DNA from: Hedera helix
Lineage: Eukaryota > Streptophyta > Magnoliopsida > Apiales > Araliaceae
Assembly (NCBI GenBank): GCA_947179155.2
Contig: OX359267.1
Span: 39,634,292 to 39,698,291, forward strand
Length of the DNA: 64,000 nucleotides
Direction of reading: 5' to 3'
Below the pieces are notes generated by a model that saw only the letters and a program-made list of their open reading frames with translations, ran no database searches and was not told where the DNA came from. This document shows, piece by piece, positions 33,451-47,400 of the stretch (positions within the stretch are counted from its first letter, which is position 1; every line of letters begins with the position of its first letter). The translations under genes and the position numbers were made by a program.

Positions 33451-34366
33451 AAAATAAACAAAGGAATTCAGATTTCATTCATTTGATAACCATTCTTACA
33501 CAGACAGCTGGTACTTAAGAAGTATAGATAAACAAGTTGGATGTCATTCTAGTTGGTTGCATACTCGAGGGTATACTTTTAGGATTCTTAAGAGATAATT
33601 AAAAGAATTTCATTTTTTTTTTCTTTTTATCTCTTTAAATTTCAGAGCTTTAAGACTTTTGAAAGTATAATATTTGGTTCATATCAAATTTAATATAATA
33701 ATTTCGTAATGCAATGAAATATATTTTTGTTTGGTTCATTGATTATACGTAAATTCATTATAGACATAATATTATTACAACAATTTAAATGATTTTCATT
33801 ATGAATATTAGTGGATGTATTAGTTCATTATGTCTATAATATAATAGCTCATAAAAAATAATAAGACAGTAATAATTATAACTAATTTGACATTTTAACT
33901 TATAATTTAATTATTTTATTCATTATATATAATCATATATTTAGTTAACCAAACCAAACACAATTTTAAATATAATGTAATAATAATATAATTACTATAA
34001 AAATATTAAATAAGAACAAAATAAATATATTGTAATTGTATATTATTATTATATTACAACTCTAATAGTCTAATTGTATTATGTAGACTATTACACTATA
34101 TTAAATTTATGTTCAGCGAACCAAACCTTTATCTTAAAAAATTTGAAGTTTCAACACTTGTATGACTTGAAACTATTTTGTACTCGGGGCTATCTCTTGT
34201 GTCTTCCTATTATTTATTAAATTAATAATGTAAATTTATTTTTTTGTTGAAGAGAGATGTCGTATTTTTTTGTTGTAATTTTTTTTTTTTATGGTAAGTG
34301 AAAATTGTTGTCTTTGTTATAAATATTGTATCATTTAATCATTGAGTTTAGCTTTTATAGCCTATT
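33451..34366. other. Intergenic AT-rich DNA, no gene seen
   Basis: No coding or structural feature beyond AT-rich runs. Confidence 0.6.
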
Positions 34367-35559
34367 CATGATGTGACGCCCCCAAATCTGGGCCCACACA
34401 GCCCAAACTTGAGTCGTCAAAAGACTACAACAAAATTATTACAACAAAGCACAACGTACAACAATACAGTGTATAATAATACACAACTAAGTCTTCACTA
34501 TTATTGTCACACTATTTTACAAAACGTGAAGACTATGATAACTATTCCTCGGACCCTCACTCCATTCCCCGGCTAGACCCTGTTATATTTTCATCTCCTG
34601 TTGAAAAACAATGGAACAAAAGAAAGGGTGAGCTCAAATAGCCCAGTAAGAAATATCATGACTAAGATAATGACGAATAAATTATCATTAGCCTTCAACA
34701 GTTGAGTTCTTGATAGAATACAATAGACTACAAGGTTTATATCAAAAACTGCAGTTAAATTCTTAAACAACGTTCAGATCAATAATAGCAGCGGAATGAG
34801 TAATGTATTAGAAGAATAATGCAGACTATAATGTCCACTCGGTTCTCTTTTTAGGAAAAACATCATCAACTTTTATCATCTGAAATATCATTAGTCAAGA
34901 TAATACAAATTCACAGTTCCTGATCATAATCATGCAGATCAACAGTTCATCTTTGCACTACGGGCCAAAGACATTCAATATAGCACCAACGGTCATGATT
35001 ATACCAGATTCAGCCTTTGGTCATAATCATACCAAACAACAGTTCATCTTTGCACTACGGGCCAAAGAGAACATTCACCACGTGCCATAAAAGACACCGA
35101 ACAGATGTATCGCCTTTAACCTATTATATCGCCTTTAACCTATCATCTGTTCAACAAATATATCACATCTGTGCCCCCGGCCACAGATATTCACAACAGC
35201 TTGATTTTTGGATGATTAGAATGATAAAAATGATGAACAGAAGAAATAGGATAACAATAAGTATCGGAAGTTTACTTTGTACAGATTCAAATAATGTCCA
35301 AATTGTCAACATGATGTGGAGTGAAATTTAAAAATGATATTCAAGATCCACAGTTCAGAATAACGGTTACAATTCAATAGAAAGGTTCACGTAAATAGGA
35401 AGGTTCAGTTGAAATAATGAAGTTCAACTATTATGGAACATATAATATTTTCAGGAATTATAGAAGCAATAGTTCCACAATAAATTTCGATTTAGGAGTA
35501 TGAAAGAAAATAATATCCCTTACCGTAGCAGGTTTGATTAACAAAAGGTGAAGGAAATT

Positions 35560-35770
35560 AATACAAAGGGTTATTCACCAACAGGCGGCAATCCGCTCCG
35601 TAAGGTTATTCCCACAATTTAATAGAATTTGAGTACAAAGAGTTATTCACCAAACAGGCGGCAATCCGCTCCGTAAGGTTATTCTCAGAGATTAGTAATG
35701 AATGAATACGAAAGGTTATTCACCAACAGGCGGCAATCCGCTCCGTAAGGTTATTCCCACAATTTAATAC
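35560..35770. repeat. Tandem repeat in the LTR, ~70-bp unit
   Basis: Three copies of a unit containing ACAGGCGGCAATCCGCTCCG followed by TAAGGTTATTC, at about 35571, 35656 and 35728. Each holds a small GCGGCAATCCGC palindrome. Confidence 0.85.
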
Positions 35771-36104
35771 ATGGAAATAAAAGGCACGTCTTATGAGTAA
35801 GGAAGAAACAATATTATTATCGAGAATCAAATAATGATAATCCCTTACCATAGTACGTTTGAATAATGGAAGATGAAAAAGATGGTATCCCTTACCTCAA
35901 CACGTGACTGGATATTGATTTAAATGAGGTTGATTAACTTGAACAGTACACGTATACTTATAGATCTTCACAAATACTCAAGATGACTTAAGCACACTTA
36001 GAGAGAACTTTCACAAGAAGTATTTAGAGAGAGAAAGAAAGAACAAGTAAGGAAGTTTATGAAAAATCCTTAAGTTAAGGCTTCTATTTATAGTCAAAAA
36101 TCTT

Positions 36105-36430
36105 ATCATTCATTTAATCTAAACCATTCATTTAAAGATCATCTTTTAATCTACACCATCCATTTCAAATATTATATTATCTTTAATCTACACCATTCAT
36201 TTCATATCACCTAATAATCACCTAACTTTATATTATAAACAAATCAATTTAATTATTCAACAATAATTCACACTTTAATCTACACCATTCATTTCATATC
36301 ACCTAATAATCACCTAACTTTATATTATAAACAAATCGATTCAATTATTCAACAATAATTCACACTTTAATCTACACCATTCATTTCATATCACCTAATA
36401 ATCACCTAACTTTATATTATAAACAAATAA
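36105..36430. repeat. Tandem repeat in the LTR, ~92-bp unit
   Basis: At least three copies starting TTTAATCTACACCATTCATT (36182, 36273 and 36366), each with CACCTAATAATCACCTAACT; a weaker copy precedes them. Confidence 0.85.
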
Positions 36431-37240
36431 CTTTATCAATTCAATTATTATGACTAATTGTTATAAATACAGTATAGTTAGCTCTTAGATATCAAGTCAA
36501 TAAATTAATGAAATACAACTGTTTAAATAACATCATAATAGAGATAACAATAATGTAAAATAAAGCATACGTTACTGTGTAATGACAATTATTGATTCAA
36601 TAATGTGAATTACTGTGCATATGTTACTGTGACAATTATTAGGTTCAATAATTTTAAAAACAGTGCAACAACAATTATTGACTCAATGATATAAAATACA
36701 GTGTAATGACAATTATTAAATCAATAATGCAAAATACTGTGTAACAACAATTATTGAATTGATAATATAAAATATTATGCAGTGACAATTATCGATGAAA
36801 TGATGCGTAACAGTTACGGTGTCAATTATCAGACCAATAATATGAGACACTATGCAATACCGTGTGTTACTGTAGAGTACCGAGTGCTACAGAAAATACC
36901 AATAACTACCGTATGCTACTATTCTTTTATCACCGGTATTTTAACAGTTCCGTTGACTATTTTTATTTAAAAATGTTATTTCTGTCGTATTCTATATCCG
37001 ACAAATATTCCGTTGTGGGGCCCACCAATAATTTGTTATTTCGGCGCCGTCGTACGACACGAATATTCCCCGACCAAACGAATATTCCCCGACAAAGCGA
37101 ATATTGTCCGACAAAATAAAATTTGCAGATAACATCCTTAACTTTTAACTTGATCGATTTAACCACTTACTGTTTCAAAAAAATATATATGAAGAAAAAT
37201 TAAATTTTGTATTTCATAAAATTCGGGGTCTTACACATGA

Positions 37241-38918
37241 GTTTTAATTTTGACTTTTTAAAATTTTAGAGTTCAAACACACTTAAGAATTTTATCCGTT
37301 TAAACTTAATTTTGTTAACTTACAACAACTTTCAAGCCCAAACGCACAATGTGGTAAGTTTTGGGCATAAAAATCATTCAAAGGCATATCAAAATGAAGT
37401 TTGTTTAGGAGCAATTTATTTAAATACAATTAATTTAACTCACAAATACAACTTTATACTCACTATAATTATGTAATTTAACTATTACTATAATCTTATT
37501 TTGATATGTTATGGTTGATAAAATTGTAAGGTCTCGATTATACCAAAAAAATTTATACCACTTAAATCTAATCTTATATACATTTTATTTGTACCTATAC
37601 ATTTAATATGTCCCCTATTAATCATATACAATACACTTTCTGTATTTAAAGATCAATTTGCAAAGGCAAACTCTCAACTATAACATCGAATGGCACCCAA
37701 ACCTAAAATAAAAAATTCACTAGAAAGGACTTCCAATAACTTATAATTCAATTGCATTACCAAATTATGAAATTGAAATAAAAAATAAAAAAAAGAGAAC
37801 ACATTACTAAAGTTATTTTGCATTAAAATCATATAAATTCTTGTCATTTTAAATTAATTTTATTATCATCTTTTGTGAGATTTTACTTTCTCCGTTTGAG
37901 AGATTTTTTTTCATTCGTCAGGATTTTTTTCAGTACCTGAATGTTAAAGATAGATTATTTAGATTTAGATATTACGTTATCATAACAACTTGTTATTTCG
38001 TTATTCGTATTAAAGAACAATCTAAATTTGCATATTCTGTTGCTAGATTTTTAAAATAAATTGTATTTTAAAAATTTATATAGTGTTATTAGTACTATTG
38101 CTATGATTAATTATTTTTTCTTATTATCTATTATCCATTATTTTATTTTAAAAAAATTACTATTATAATTATTTTATATAATTTTTTTCATCTTTTTTAA
38201 CATATTACGATTTTAATATATTTCTCTTCCGCACTGTTTGAGAAAAAAAGTTATACAATAACAAACAATACAGAAAATAAAAAGCGGGACCTACCTTCAC
38301 TTTTTCTATTCTCGCTTTTATTTTGAAAAAAAAGGTGTTGACAAGAAAGCTCTAAGTGACCGATCCTTTGTTTCTTTTATCTTATTTTTATTAAAGCTAG
38401 TAAGAAATATTCGGGGAAGATCAGATTCGGAGAACATAGATATATTATTGGTGCATTAATTTTATGCGTAAATTTTATTACTCTTAAATTTTAGTAAATA
38501 TATTTCACAGGATATATATATATATATATATATATCGATTATTAAAATAATCAATACAAGAATAATTTTTTTATAAAATTTGCATACTACAACAATTGCG
38601 CCAGAAGTCAAAAATTAATTATTGATCAATAACGGATTATTATGAATTATTTTTCATATATATATATATATATATATATAAACGAATTCAAAGTTAAATT
38701 GTGTGAGTTTAAATTTTTTTCTAAATTAATTTTTTTTAATAAAACCTTCATTGCAAAGTATCATAATTCACACTTACACAGTAGTAGTGGAAAGAAAAGT
38801 GATTTGAAAATTTGAAACTAATGACATACATGAGCTACGCTCTCGTCCTCTATAATGTAGACTCCGCCTTTCCTTTTCCTTCTGCAATTATATTAGGTTT
38901 CTTTCCGAGGAGACGACG
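37241..38918. other. Intergenic; contains the promoter of the GRF-finger gene
   Basis: No gene. TA microsatellites at 38514-38535 and 38658-38680. The last ~100 bp (38820-38918) is less AT-rich and CT-rich, as expected for a transcribed leader of the gene at 38919. I could not fix a TATA box. Confidence 0.5.
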
Positions 38919-41900
38919 ATGATGTTCCTTGATCGAGAAAACGTTGTCACTACCAACGAGAATAATTTCAACAGTCAGACGAACAATTTCAACAATCAGA
39001 CGAGCAATTCCCCTCCGTATAATCTCTCCGGCGTCATGTTCCGCAATTCCCCTTCTCCTTCTCCTCTGCAACAACAAAATCAAGAATCAGATCTGGGAAG
39101 AAGAAGAAATCGGGACGGAGACACTTGTTTCAAGTGTAAAGAGCAAGGCCATTGGTCCGCCGATTGCCCCAACAAAACCCCTGAAAAATTTCCTACTCCT
39201 TCTTCTAGTCCCGTGCCACTCTTTATGGGACGTGACGGCTTAGAGTATTCTCCACCTTCCTTTCTTTGCCCTCGTTGCGGTATTCGTTGCCCGCTCAAGA
39301 TCTCTGGAACTTCGAAGAATCCTAATCGCAAGTTCTACAGTTGCCCGGTTGGTTGCTCTTTCTTTCCTTATTGTTTACTCATTTATATATGAGTCTAGTT
39401 TATGTGCTCCCTGTTTTTACAGAATAAAAGCTGTATTAATGTTTTTAAGTGGGAAGATCAAGTGGTGAGAGAAGAACTTATAAATGTCCCAAAATGCGGT
39501 TGCGGGGCGGGATTTTGCCGTCAATATATTGAGACAAGTGGGACTAATGCTGGTTGCAAGTACTTTGTCTGCCCTATTAAAAAGGTAATTCCTTTCCCAG
39601 AGACTCTGGTTCATTCTTTCATTTTCAGTTTATATTGGGCTTAGTGGAGTGGAATTGTTTGTGGGCATGCGTGCTCTGTTAATTAGTCTTTTTGTCTGGT
39701 AATAATTTTCTCATTTTCCTAGTTAGTCTTTTATTGCACTTTATTATGTTGACGCTCTGAAATACAAGTTAAAATAAGCAATAATCAGTTTACTTGGAAA
39801 GATATAATTCTCAGTCTTGAACCAGCTTTGTTGTTATGTTCTGAATAGTTAATGTGATGTGGTTCATCCATTTTGCTAATTAAAATCCATTTCTCCACCA
39901 AAGTATGACAATGTGTAGCTTCAGTGAAGATGAAACCATATCAAAATATAAATTTTCTCCCTTTTTGTGAAAGCTTTCTATTGAATGATGATGTCACTTT
40001 AATACTTAAAAGTCCTATGTCAAGGATACTTGATGTTAAATTATGGGATACATCGATGGAAAGGAAAGAAAGTGAAGTCATTCATTGGCTTGCTTGTGAA
40101 GAACAACTAATAATATTGGAACGACTGCAAGCTTCCTCGCTGGTGAAACTTAAATAATTTTTTATATTTAAAAGCTTCTAAATTCAGAGCCATCGTCATT
40201 ATTTCTGGCATGGTCTTGTCTGAATTCAGAAATTTAAGTCATATAAACAGGCATTGCGAGCGTTTTACAAATATAATTGGCTACATATGCAATTACCACA
40301 TGTATTTTTAAAACTTCACGGGCAGGAAATGGAATGAATGAATAATTATATTTTTATAATACAACATTTTCTAATTCCTAAAATTAGTAAGAATAACGTT
40401 AGAATTGGGAACTAGGTTTCCTGAACTTTGTTACCACTGTCAAAGCTATGACAAAAGTAGAATAATATATGTTATGTACGATTGTGAAGCTTCAATATAT
40501 GTTATAGTTTCACAAGATTGTAAATTCATTTTCTTTTAGGGACAAGGAGCTTGTACATTTTTCAAGTTGATTGATGGTGATTTATTGACAAGAAATGATC
40601 CTGAGGATGAAAGAATCATTTCCCCTCTGCCTTCAATGATGGATCACAGTGACGCCAGCCCTGCAAAAAGCATTCGAGATGGGAACTTCAGTCACAAGGG
40701 AGTGGAGATCGAGTCCAGTACGGTGGACACCGATCAATATTCTCAAAATCAGGCGGCATTATCTGGCCATTTAAAGAGAGCTCAACTCATGGAAATGGAG
40801 TTGGAGGGTGAAAAAGGTACATCAAATGAACCTCTTAGAAAGCACAACAAACGGTTACGACATGGCTATCCACAATATGATGGTTCTTCACTCAACTCTG
40901 TCATTGAATGCATCAACATGCCATACACGAATTCAATTCGTCTCAGGCAGGTGGAGTTTTTGAGATGTATCTCTATCGAGGGAAATGCTTTGGCAGGTGT
41001 TGTTTTCTCTCTCTCTCTCTCTCTCTCTCCCTCTTTTGTTTTTCCTCCAATTTTTTTTGTTCCATCAATTCTGCTAATTTCATATACGATTGTTCTTTAC
41101 TAATAGAAGTCTGTTTTATGTTTATTGTATTTTCTACTAAATCATAAAAAGTGTCTTCTGTGTATTCTTTTATCAATTTCTTGTTTTTATCCATGTAGTT
41201 TCCTCCAATTCTTCCTACTCCTTTTTCTATCCAAGCAACTTGTTGCAACTAAGGGAGGATTGGATGGTGACTGCTGCAACAACTCTGAATATAGGTCTGT
41301 TGGAGGGTTGGTGGGGCAGGTTAGCTTATCATCCGTCACGGTGTTTGATATTTCCTGCACCAAAGCCTTTCTTTTGCTGTAAGTATGGGTATTTGTATTT
41401 ACTTGTCTATTTTTCTCAACTCTAGTTGCTAGGGTTCTAGTTTGAGTATGTACAGTTAGGTGGAATATTCTTCTTATCCTTCTCTTTCTGCAGGCGTTTT
41501 CCCTTCCTATGATCCTATTTTGGTTCCTCAAAGTGAGTATAGATTTGATTTTCAGCCATCAAGTCTTAGAAGTCTTCCGGGGACTCAACAAGTCAGTGTT
41601 ATGAACGGTGCAATAACTGAAGGGTTTGCTACATTAGCAAGAGACCTTCAGAACCAACTTCTTTCTCTTTTAGAGTCGACAGATTGCCACAAGCACAATT
41701 CTATGAACCGGGAGGCAAGAATTACTTTTGCTGCACTCGATCAACTGCAAATTGGTTGTCAACCATTTCGTGTGCGAGTCGAAGAATTCATCAAGTATGC
41801 GTCTACTTTAGCTGAAATTGAAGGCTCTATCCGCAATGACCGGACTTCTTATGAACTTCAAGAGCACTACAATTGCAAGAAAAGGCATTTTGATGACATT

Positions 41901-42221
41901 TCACGTGATTATCGTGAGGCTAGGGAAGATTTGGAGACCTCCCGAGAACGCCTTCAATCTCTTCGCGAAGAGGCTTCTCATGTCAGGGACATGCTTTTCC
42001 AAGTTGAGGCTGAGTTGTCCTGCTGTGAGGCTGAGAATCAGTATCATGAGACTCACTTTGTCCAGATCTCTAAAGAATTGATGGAGTCGAAGCAAGCTTA
42101 TCAGGTCGCATTTGAGGCAGCTGAAGAAGCTTTGAAACTTTTCCAGCGGAGGAAAGAAGAACAAAATGCTGCGGAGTCGGCATATAAGAAGGCAAGGGTT
42201 CAGCTTCGGCGTATCATGTAA
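38919..42221 (+). CDS. CCHC zinc-knuckle, double GRF-finger, coiled-coil protein
   Basis: Five exons with GT-AG borders and agreeing phases: 38919-39347, 39423-39584, 40540-40996, 41199-41378 and 41494-42221; 651 residues. The N-terminus is Asn/Ser-rich. A CCHC knuckle (CFKCKEQGHWSADC) is at 70-83. A first GRF-type zinc finger runs from CPRCGIRC (117-124) through NPNRKFYSC to FKWED (151-155); a second runs from CGCGAGFC (168-175) through KYFVC to CTFFKL (202-207). The middle is low complexity. The C-terminal part, about 520-645, is a long coiled coil. GRF fingers bind nucleic acid, for example in topoisomerase 3 alpha and NEIL3, so a nuclear DNA- or RNA-binding scaffold is likely. I know no named orthologue. 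All exons are open. The next element downstream carries another GRF-finger gene. Confidence 0.85.
41011..41032 (+). repeat. (CT)n microsatellite in intron 3
   Basis: An uninterrupted TC run 14 bases after the donor at 40997. Its length may vary and it could affect splicing at that donor. Confidence 0.85.
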
Positions 42222-42578
42222 AATGTAACTTCCATGTTGTATAATAGGCGAGGCACTCCCTTTTTATGAATATGTAAATAAGGTATTACTACTTTGATCT
42301 TCATATTTTCCACCTTTGAGGGAGCCCTGTAACTCTGCAAGTATGTATTTATAACTTAATTATTTGTGGTTATGGTAAACTTTTTGTTGGGTGTTTTATT
42401 TCTTTGTAATAATGGACCAAATGGTTCAATGCAATACTACTGGAAAAAGAAAAGATTGTGAATTGCGTGATAGGAAGAAACAGACTGAACGGAAAGGGTA
42501 GAAAAAATGGAGAAAAGAAAATGTTGAAGTAAAAAATCAACTCAAAACTAACATGACGGGTTTTGTATCATTTTTTTT
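42222..42578. other. 3' flank between the GRF-finger gene and the Mutator-like element
   Basis: Holds the 3' untranslated region and presumably the poly(A) site of the gene ending at 42221 (TATGAATATGTAAATAAGG near 42265). Nothing else is seen. Confidence 0.5.
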
Positions 42579-42793
42579 GGCAAAATATATGATTTGTCCA
42601 CCGAAGTTGGCACATTTTATTTAATATAGTATTAAACTTTTAATTTTATAAATTATCACATTCAACTAATTAAAATAATCAAATTGGGTCATTCTGTTAA
42701 ATTGAACAGATGGCTGTTAAATCTTATCAGCTATTTTCCTACGTGGAACGTGAAAATAAAAGAAAAACAAAAAAAGTGATGACTTGGCCTATT
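42579..42793 (+). repeat. Left terminal inverted repeat of the MULE
   Basis: Pairs with 49494-49709 in inverted orientation over about 215 bp, with scattered mismatches judged by eye at 10-15 percent. Confidence 0.88.
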
Positions 42794-42969
42794 GTTACTA
42801 ATCAGGTTAGCTTCTCAAGCTCGTTATAAACTCATTCTTCCTTCTTCCTTCAGCAAGCTAGGGTTCCACTTCAATCCCTCCCAAATTGCAGACTAATTCT
42901 ACCAAAATCGAAGGGAAAAAGTTTGGGTTTTCATCTTTTCCAACCATTTGAACACTTATAAGGTAATTA

Positions 42970-43411
42970 ATGGCATCTTTAGGTAGCAGCATATCATCGT
43001 CTGTTGCTCCAAAGAGGGTAGAATGTTACTGCAATCTATCTGCATCAATTTGTGTCTCGACAAAAAACAAATCAAAGGGAAGAAGGTTTTATGGATGTCG
43101 TTTCTACCCGGTAAGTAAATTTTAGGTATAAATTTGTGTATTATTGTAATGTATTTTGAATTCAATTTTGGATTTTTTTTCGTTTACAGGATGTTAATAA
43201 ATATTGTGGATTTTTTCAATGGTTGGATATAATTTTTGAAAATGAAGTTCATGGTAGTGGTTGCAGTAAAATGGGTTATGTCTCAAGGAATGAAGATGAA
43301 GTCAATGTATTGAGAAACAAAAGAAGAAAGCTGAAAAAAAAAGTTAAAGAATTTGAAAATAGAGGTCTTAAAATTGGAGCTAGAATCTGTCAGAATAGGA
43401 GAGGCAAATAA
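42970..43411 (+). CDS. Small GRF-type zinc-finger protein carried by the MULE
   Basis: Two exons, 42970-43110 and 43190-43411, both in phase 0, give 120 residues. A GRF finger spans about 19-60: C19, C21, C28, then GRRFYGC43, C53 and FFQWLD. A short basic, heptad-like region follows (LRNKRRKLKKKVKEFE). There is no membrane segment. The family resembles the many small plant GRF-domain proteins annotated as At4g04775-like. The gene starts ~180 bp inside the left TIR and converges with the transposase, as an accessory gene of a two-gene transposon would. No stops or frameshifts are seen although the transposase is badly mutated. I infer a DNA-binding accessory protein or a captured host gene; I cannot tell which. 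Confidence 0.75.
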
Positions 43412-43435
43412 GAAATTACAATTGTATGTGATTTT

Positions 43436-44480
43436 GTCATGAATGGTGACATGTGTTGTATTAAGTTATGTTTTAATAAAATTTTAAGCACAATAAGCTA
43501 TGTAATCAAGTTCTGTTTTTGTGAATTTGTAAGCATTTTAAACAATGTAATGTAGTATTATTTATTCGAATGTGTTCTATATTGTGATGAATTTCAAATC
43601 ATTCTAAGGTATCATAGTTTTATGATGTGTTTTGAGCAAATGAAACTTTGAACAATATATGCCTTGTTTTTACATTAGTTTCTGAAAATGAAGTTCATCC
43701 TAGTGGTTACATTGAAAAGGTTTGGCATGTTCCCAGTTTGTTTGCAGTTTCCTTCAATTTAAAAAGAAAATGCCAATATTTGGCCTGTTTCAGTATATAA
43801 CTTTGTGATGTATTTAAAAGCAAATGAAAAGGCTTTTCCCTATTCCTAAACCAACACATGTACTTCTTTTAAAATTTTTTTAAAAAATTGCCAACTTCTA
43901 CCCTGTATCATTGCATACCAAAATAATCTAATACAACAAATTTAGTACAACCAAACCTGTTCCAAACTTCATCCAAAACAATTTGGTACAACCAATTCAA
44001 ACCAATAAAGCAAAATATTGACAAATTCAAATTAATTACAACCATTGTCCATTTTCAGATTACCACAAGTGTGTCATCCAAATATTTTACATAGCCAGAA
44101 ATGTACTACAAACAACATTTAATTACAAGTCTTACAACCATGTCAAAAGTATTACAAACATCATACTTCGGTTGCCCTAATTTTTGTAGTAAAGTAGCCC
44201 AAAAAGATACACATCCTGCAGCTCTAAGAAAATATCCATACATATGGCCCCCATATGTCTGCCTTCACTGTCCCCCATCTACAGTCCTATTTTCAGATTG
44301 TGTTGCAGTCTCATTTTCAGTTGTACAACCTTGTTTTCTTGTCACCTAGTATGACCCAAATGTCAGTATGTACAATCCTTAATTAAATGAATCATAAAAA
44401 TGATAAAAAAAAAATTAATAAATTAAATAACTTGCAGTGAGCTTTGGCCTTAGTTCAGTAGCTGGTATTGGACCAGTTTG
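43436..44480. other. MULE interior between the two convergent genes
   Basis: AT-rich, no coding evidence. It should contain both 3' ends. Confidence 0.5.
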
Positions 44481-44483
44481 TTC

Positions 44484-47400
44484 TTAGCCAGGTGTGTCTC
44501 TACAACCAAGTTTATTATGTCCATATTGCTTGCATTTGGAACACATCATTAGAGTCCCTCTCTTTGAAACTTTACCAGTGTTATTTGGTTCTCCATTTGG
44601 GTCTTTCCTTCGACATCTCTTTGGCCTTCCAGCCAATCTTTTAGTCAATGGAGGCAACAAGATTGTTAAGCCAGTAGTAGGCCAATTATTGCTTCCACTC
44701 ATGGGCTTTAACAGATGGTTATATGACTTCATATAGCTTTCAATGTAGTAACATGAGTCCACAAATTCCTCAACAACCCTCTCTTGATGAAGTATCCCAA
44801 TAGCAGTATGATGACAAGGTACTCCAGATAATTGCGACACCCCACAAGAGAAAGTATGGTTCACTATGTCTATCACATATTTACCATACCTGTCACTGAC
44901 CTTATATATATGGCCCCCATCCCAAGTGTGATCACAGTACTTTGTCCATTCAATAGACCTATTAACTTTAGTTAGAATCCTATGACATAATTTATCATCT
45001 CTTTTTAGTATCGCATCTCTCTTGGTATGGATTCTCTCCATTACCTGAGTTTTTATGCTTTCAAACATGGTTAAGATAGATTTATATCTAGCCTCTAGGA
45101 TCCAACTGTTAAAACACTATGACATATTATTTGTTACTACATCACATTTGATGGTAGTATCAAAGTAAGTCTTACTCCAAAGTTTAAGTGGTATACATAT
45201 CAATGCAGTGTGTGCATCTTGTGACTCCTTCCTGATGTTCTTCATTGCTGTTCGAAAATCACCAGGATTGTTGGCCTTGGATGCCTTCCAGAACATCACC
45301 TTTAAAGCTGTCCCAGGGAATTTTTTCTCCAATTTGCATAGATGTGTCTTGCATAACATCTATGCTCTGCTTGAGGTAGTAATTCCTGAATAGCAGGCAC
45401 CAAACCCTATGCAAATATGCAGTAATTTTTTTTATTAGTATAGTTACATAAATGTGTAAAGCAAAATAAAACTTAAAAAGTAATAATAATAAAACTGCAC
45501 CTTTTGTTGATCAGTAATTAATGTACATCCATGCCATTGTTCTAATCCAACATCTTCCACTAACAAATTCAAAAACCAACTCCAACTGTCTTTATTTTCA
45601 CTTTCAACCACAACTCAAGCTATTGGGAACATTTGGTTGTTAACATCTCTACCTATTGCAGATAAGAGTTCCCCTCTACAATATGTCTTTAAAAAACAAC
45701 CATCAAGTCCAATAATAGGTCTGCATCCCTCTAACCAGTTCTTTTTCACAGCATCAAAACAAACATACATCATTTGAAACCTTTTTGGAGTGCCCTGATC
45801 AGTCTTAATTTGAACAGTGCTACCTGAATTTGTATTAAAGATCTCTTATCCATAGTCCAAAATACCTTTATAATGCTTTGCCAGAGGTTTTTCTATCTCA
45901 GATAAGGCCATTTTTTTAACTTGCACACACTATCCAACAGAGCATTGCTGTAAGACCCCGAATTTTAATACATAGATTTTAAAATTTTCTCATAATTTTA
46001 TGCTTAATAGTAAGGTGTTAAATTAATAAAAATTAAAGTTAAGGATATTATATGCAAAAATTTTATGTCGGACAATATTCGATTGGTCGGAAAATATTCG
46101 TTCTGTCGAGGAATATTCGTACGACGGCGCCAAAATATTTAGTTATGGGTGGACCCCACAATGAAATATTGTCGGATGTAGAAAACGACAGCAGTAACCT
46201 TTCTAAATAAAAATGGTCAACGATATTATCACTTTTAACTGTTAAATTACCCAGTGATAAAAGTATAATAATATATGGTATTTTACTGTAGCACATGGTA
46301 TTGCATAGAAGCACACAGTATTACACAATATTTAAATTATTGAACTGATAAAGTGTCTATTGCACAGTATTTTATTAATAATTGTCATTACACAGTATTT
46401 TACATTATTGAATCAATAATTGTCATTACACAATATTTTACATTATTAATTGCATAGTGTTCTATATTATTGAATCAATAATTGTCATAATGCACAACAT
46501 CTTGCATTATTAGGCCAATAATTATTACAGTAGTAGTCACGGATAGTAAACAGTTAGACAGATTTATTATTTGAAAAACACTGTATGTTTAATAATTGGG
46601 ATATTAAATCAATAAAATAATATAAAAATGTGTAATACGTGTAAGTGTGTAACACGTGTAAATGTGTAACGCGTGTAAGTGTGTAACACTCATAAATGTG
46701 TAAAATTTGGACATTATTTGAATCTGGAAAAAGTAAAATTTTCTAACTCCTAATGTTATTATTTCTTCTATTCATTATTTTTATCTTTGTTGTTATTTCA
46801 ATCTTCAAGTATCAGGTTGTTCTTAATATATGTGGCTTAGGACAAATAGTAAGTTAAAGGCGATATAGGTTAAAGGCAATATAGGATAAATGTGATATAA
46901 TTGTTAGGTGTTTTTGGTCGGATGACAAAGACACGTGATGAATGTTCTCTTTGGCCGGGGGCAAAGAAGAACTGTTATTTGACATGATCATAACCAGTGA
47001 TTTTTCAGATGATATAATTTGATGATGATTTTCTTAAAAAGAGACGGTAGTAGACATCATGATCTACTTGATTCTCTTAGTGGTGATTATTTCACTGCAA
47101 TTGAACTTTGTTTAAGAACTTAACTACTGTTGTTGATTTAAATCTTGCTATTTATTTTACTCTATTAACAACTCAACTGCAGCTGTTGATTTAAAACTTG
47201 TTGTCTATTATATTCGATTAAGAACTCAACTATTGAAGGCTAAGAATAATTCATTTTTTATTATCTTAATCATGATATTCTTTACTGGACTATTTAAGCT
47301 CACCATTTCTTTTTTGTTCAATTGTTCATAAAATGATAGCGTAGTCGGGACTAGCGGGGAGTAAAGGGGAATGGAGTAGCGGTCTGAGATAGTTACTATA

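Larger units (their letters stand above)
34372..37235 (-). mobile_element. Solo Gypsy-type LTR (2864 bp)
   Basis: Begins TGTGACGCCCCCAAATC and ends CGGGGTCTTACA. The 5-bp duplication CATGA is at 34367-34371 and 37236-37240. There is no internal region, so it is a solo LTR left by recombination. Read on the minus strand it starts TGTAAGACCCCGAATTTT, the same as the element at 45949, so the two are inverted relative to each other. It is about 1.3 kb longer than that copy, partly through internal tandem repeats. Confidence 0.9.

Noticed and set aside
35560..36430. Regularly repeated units considered as a CRISPR-like array
   Set aside because: The repeats are head-to-tail satellites within an LTR, without unique equal-length spacers, in a plant nuclear context.
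41460..41493. Upstream ATG at 41460 as the start of a separate 253-residue protein
   Set aside because: The acceptor at 41493 joins exon 5 in phase to exon 4 of the GRF-finger gene, so the ATG is intronic.
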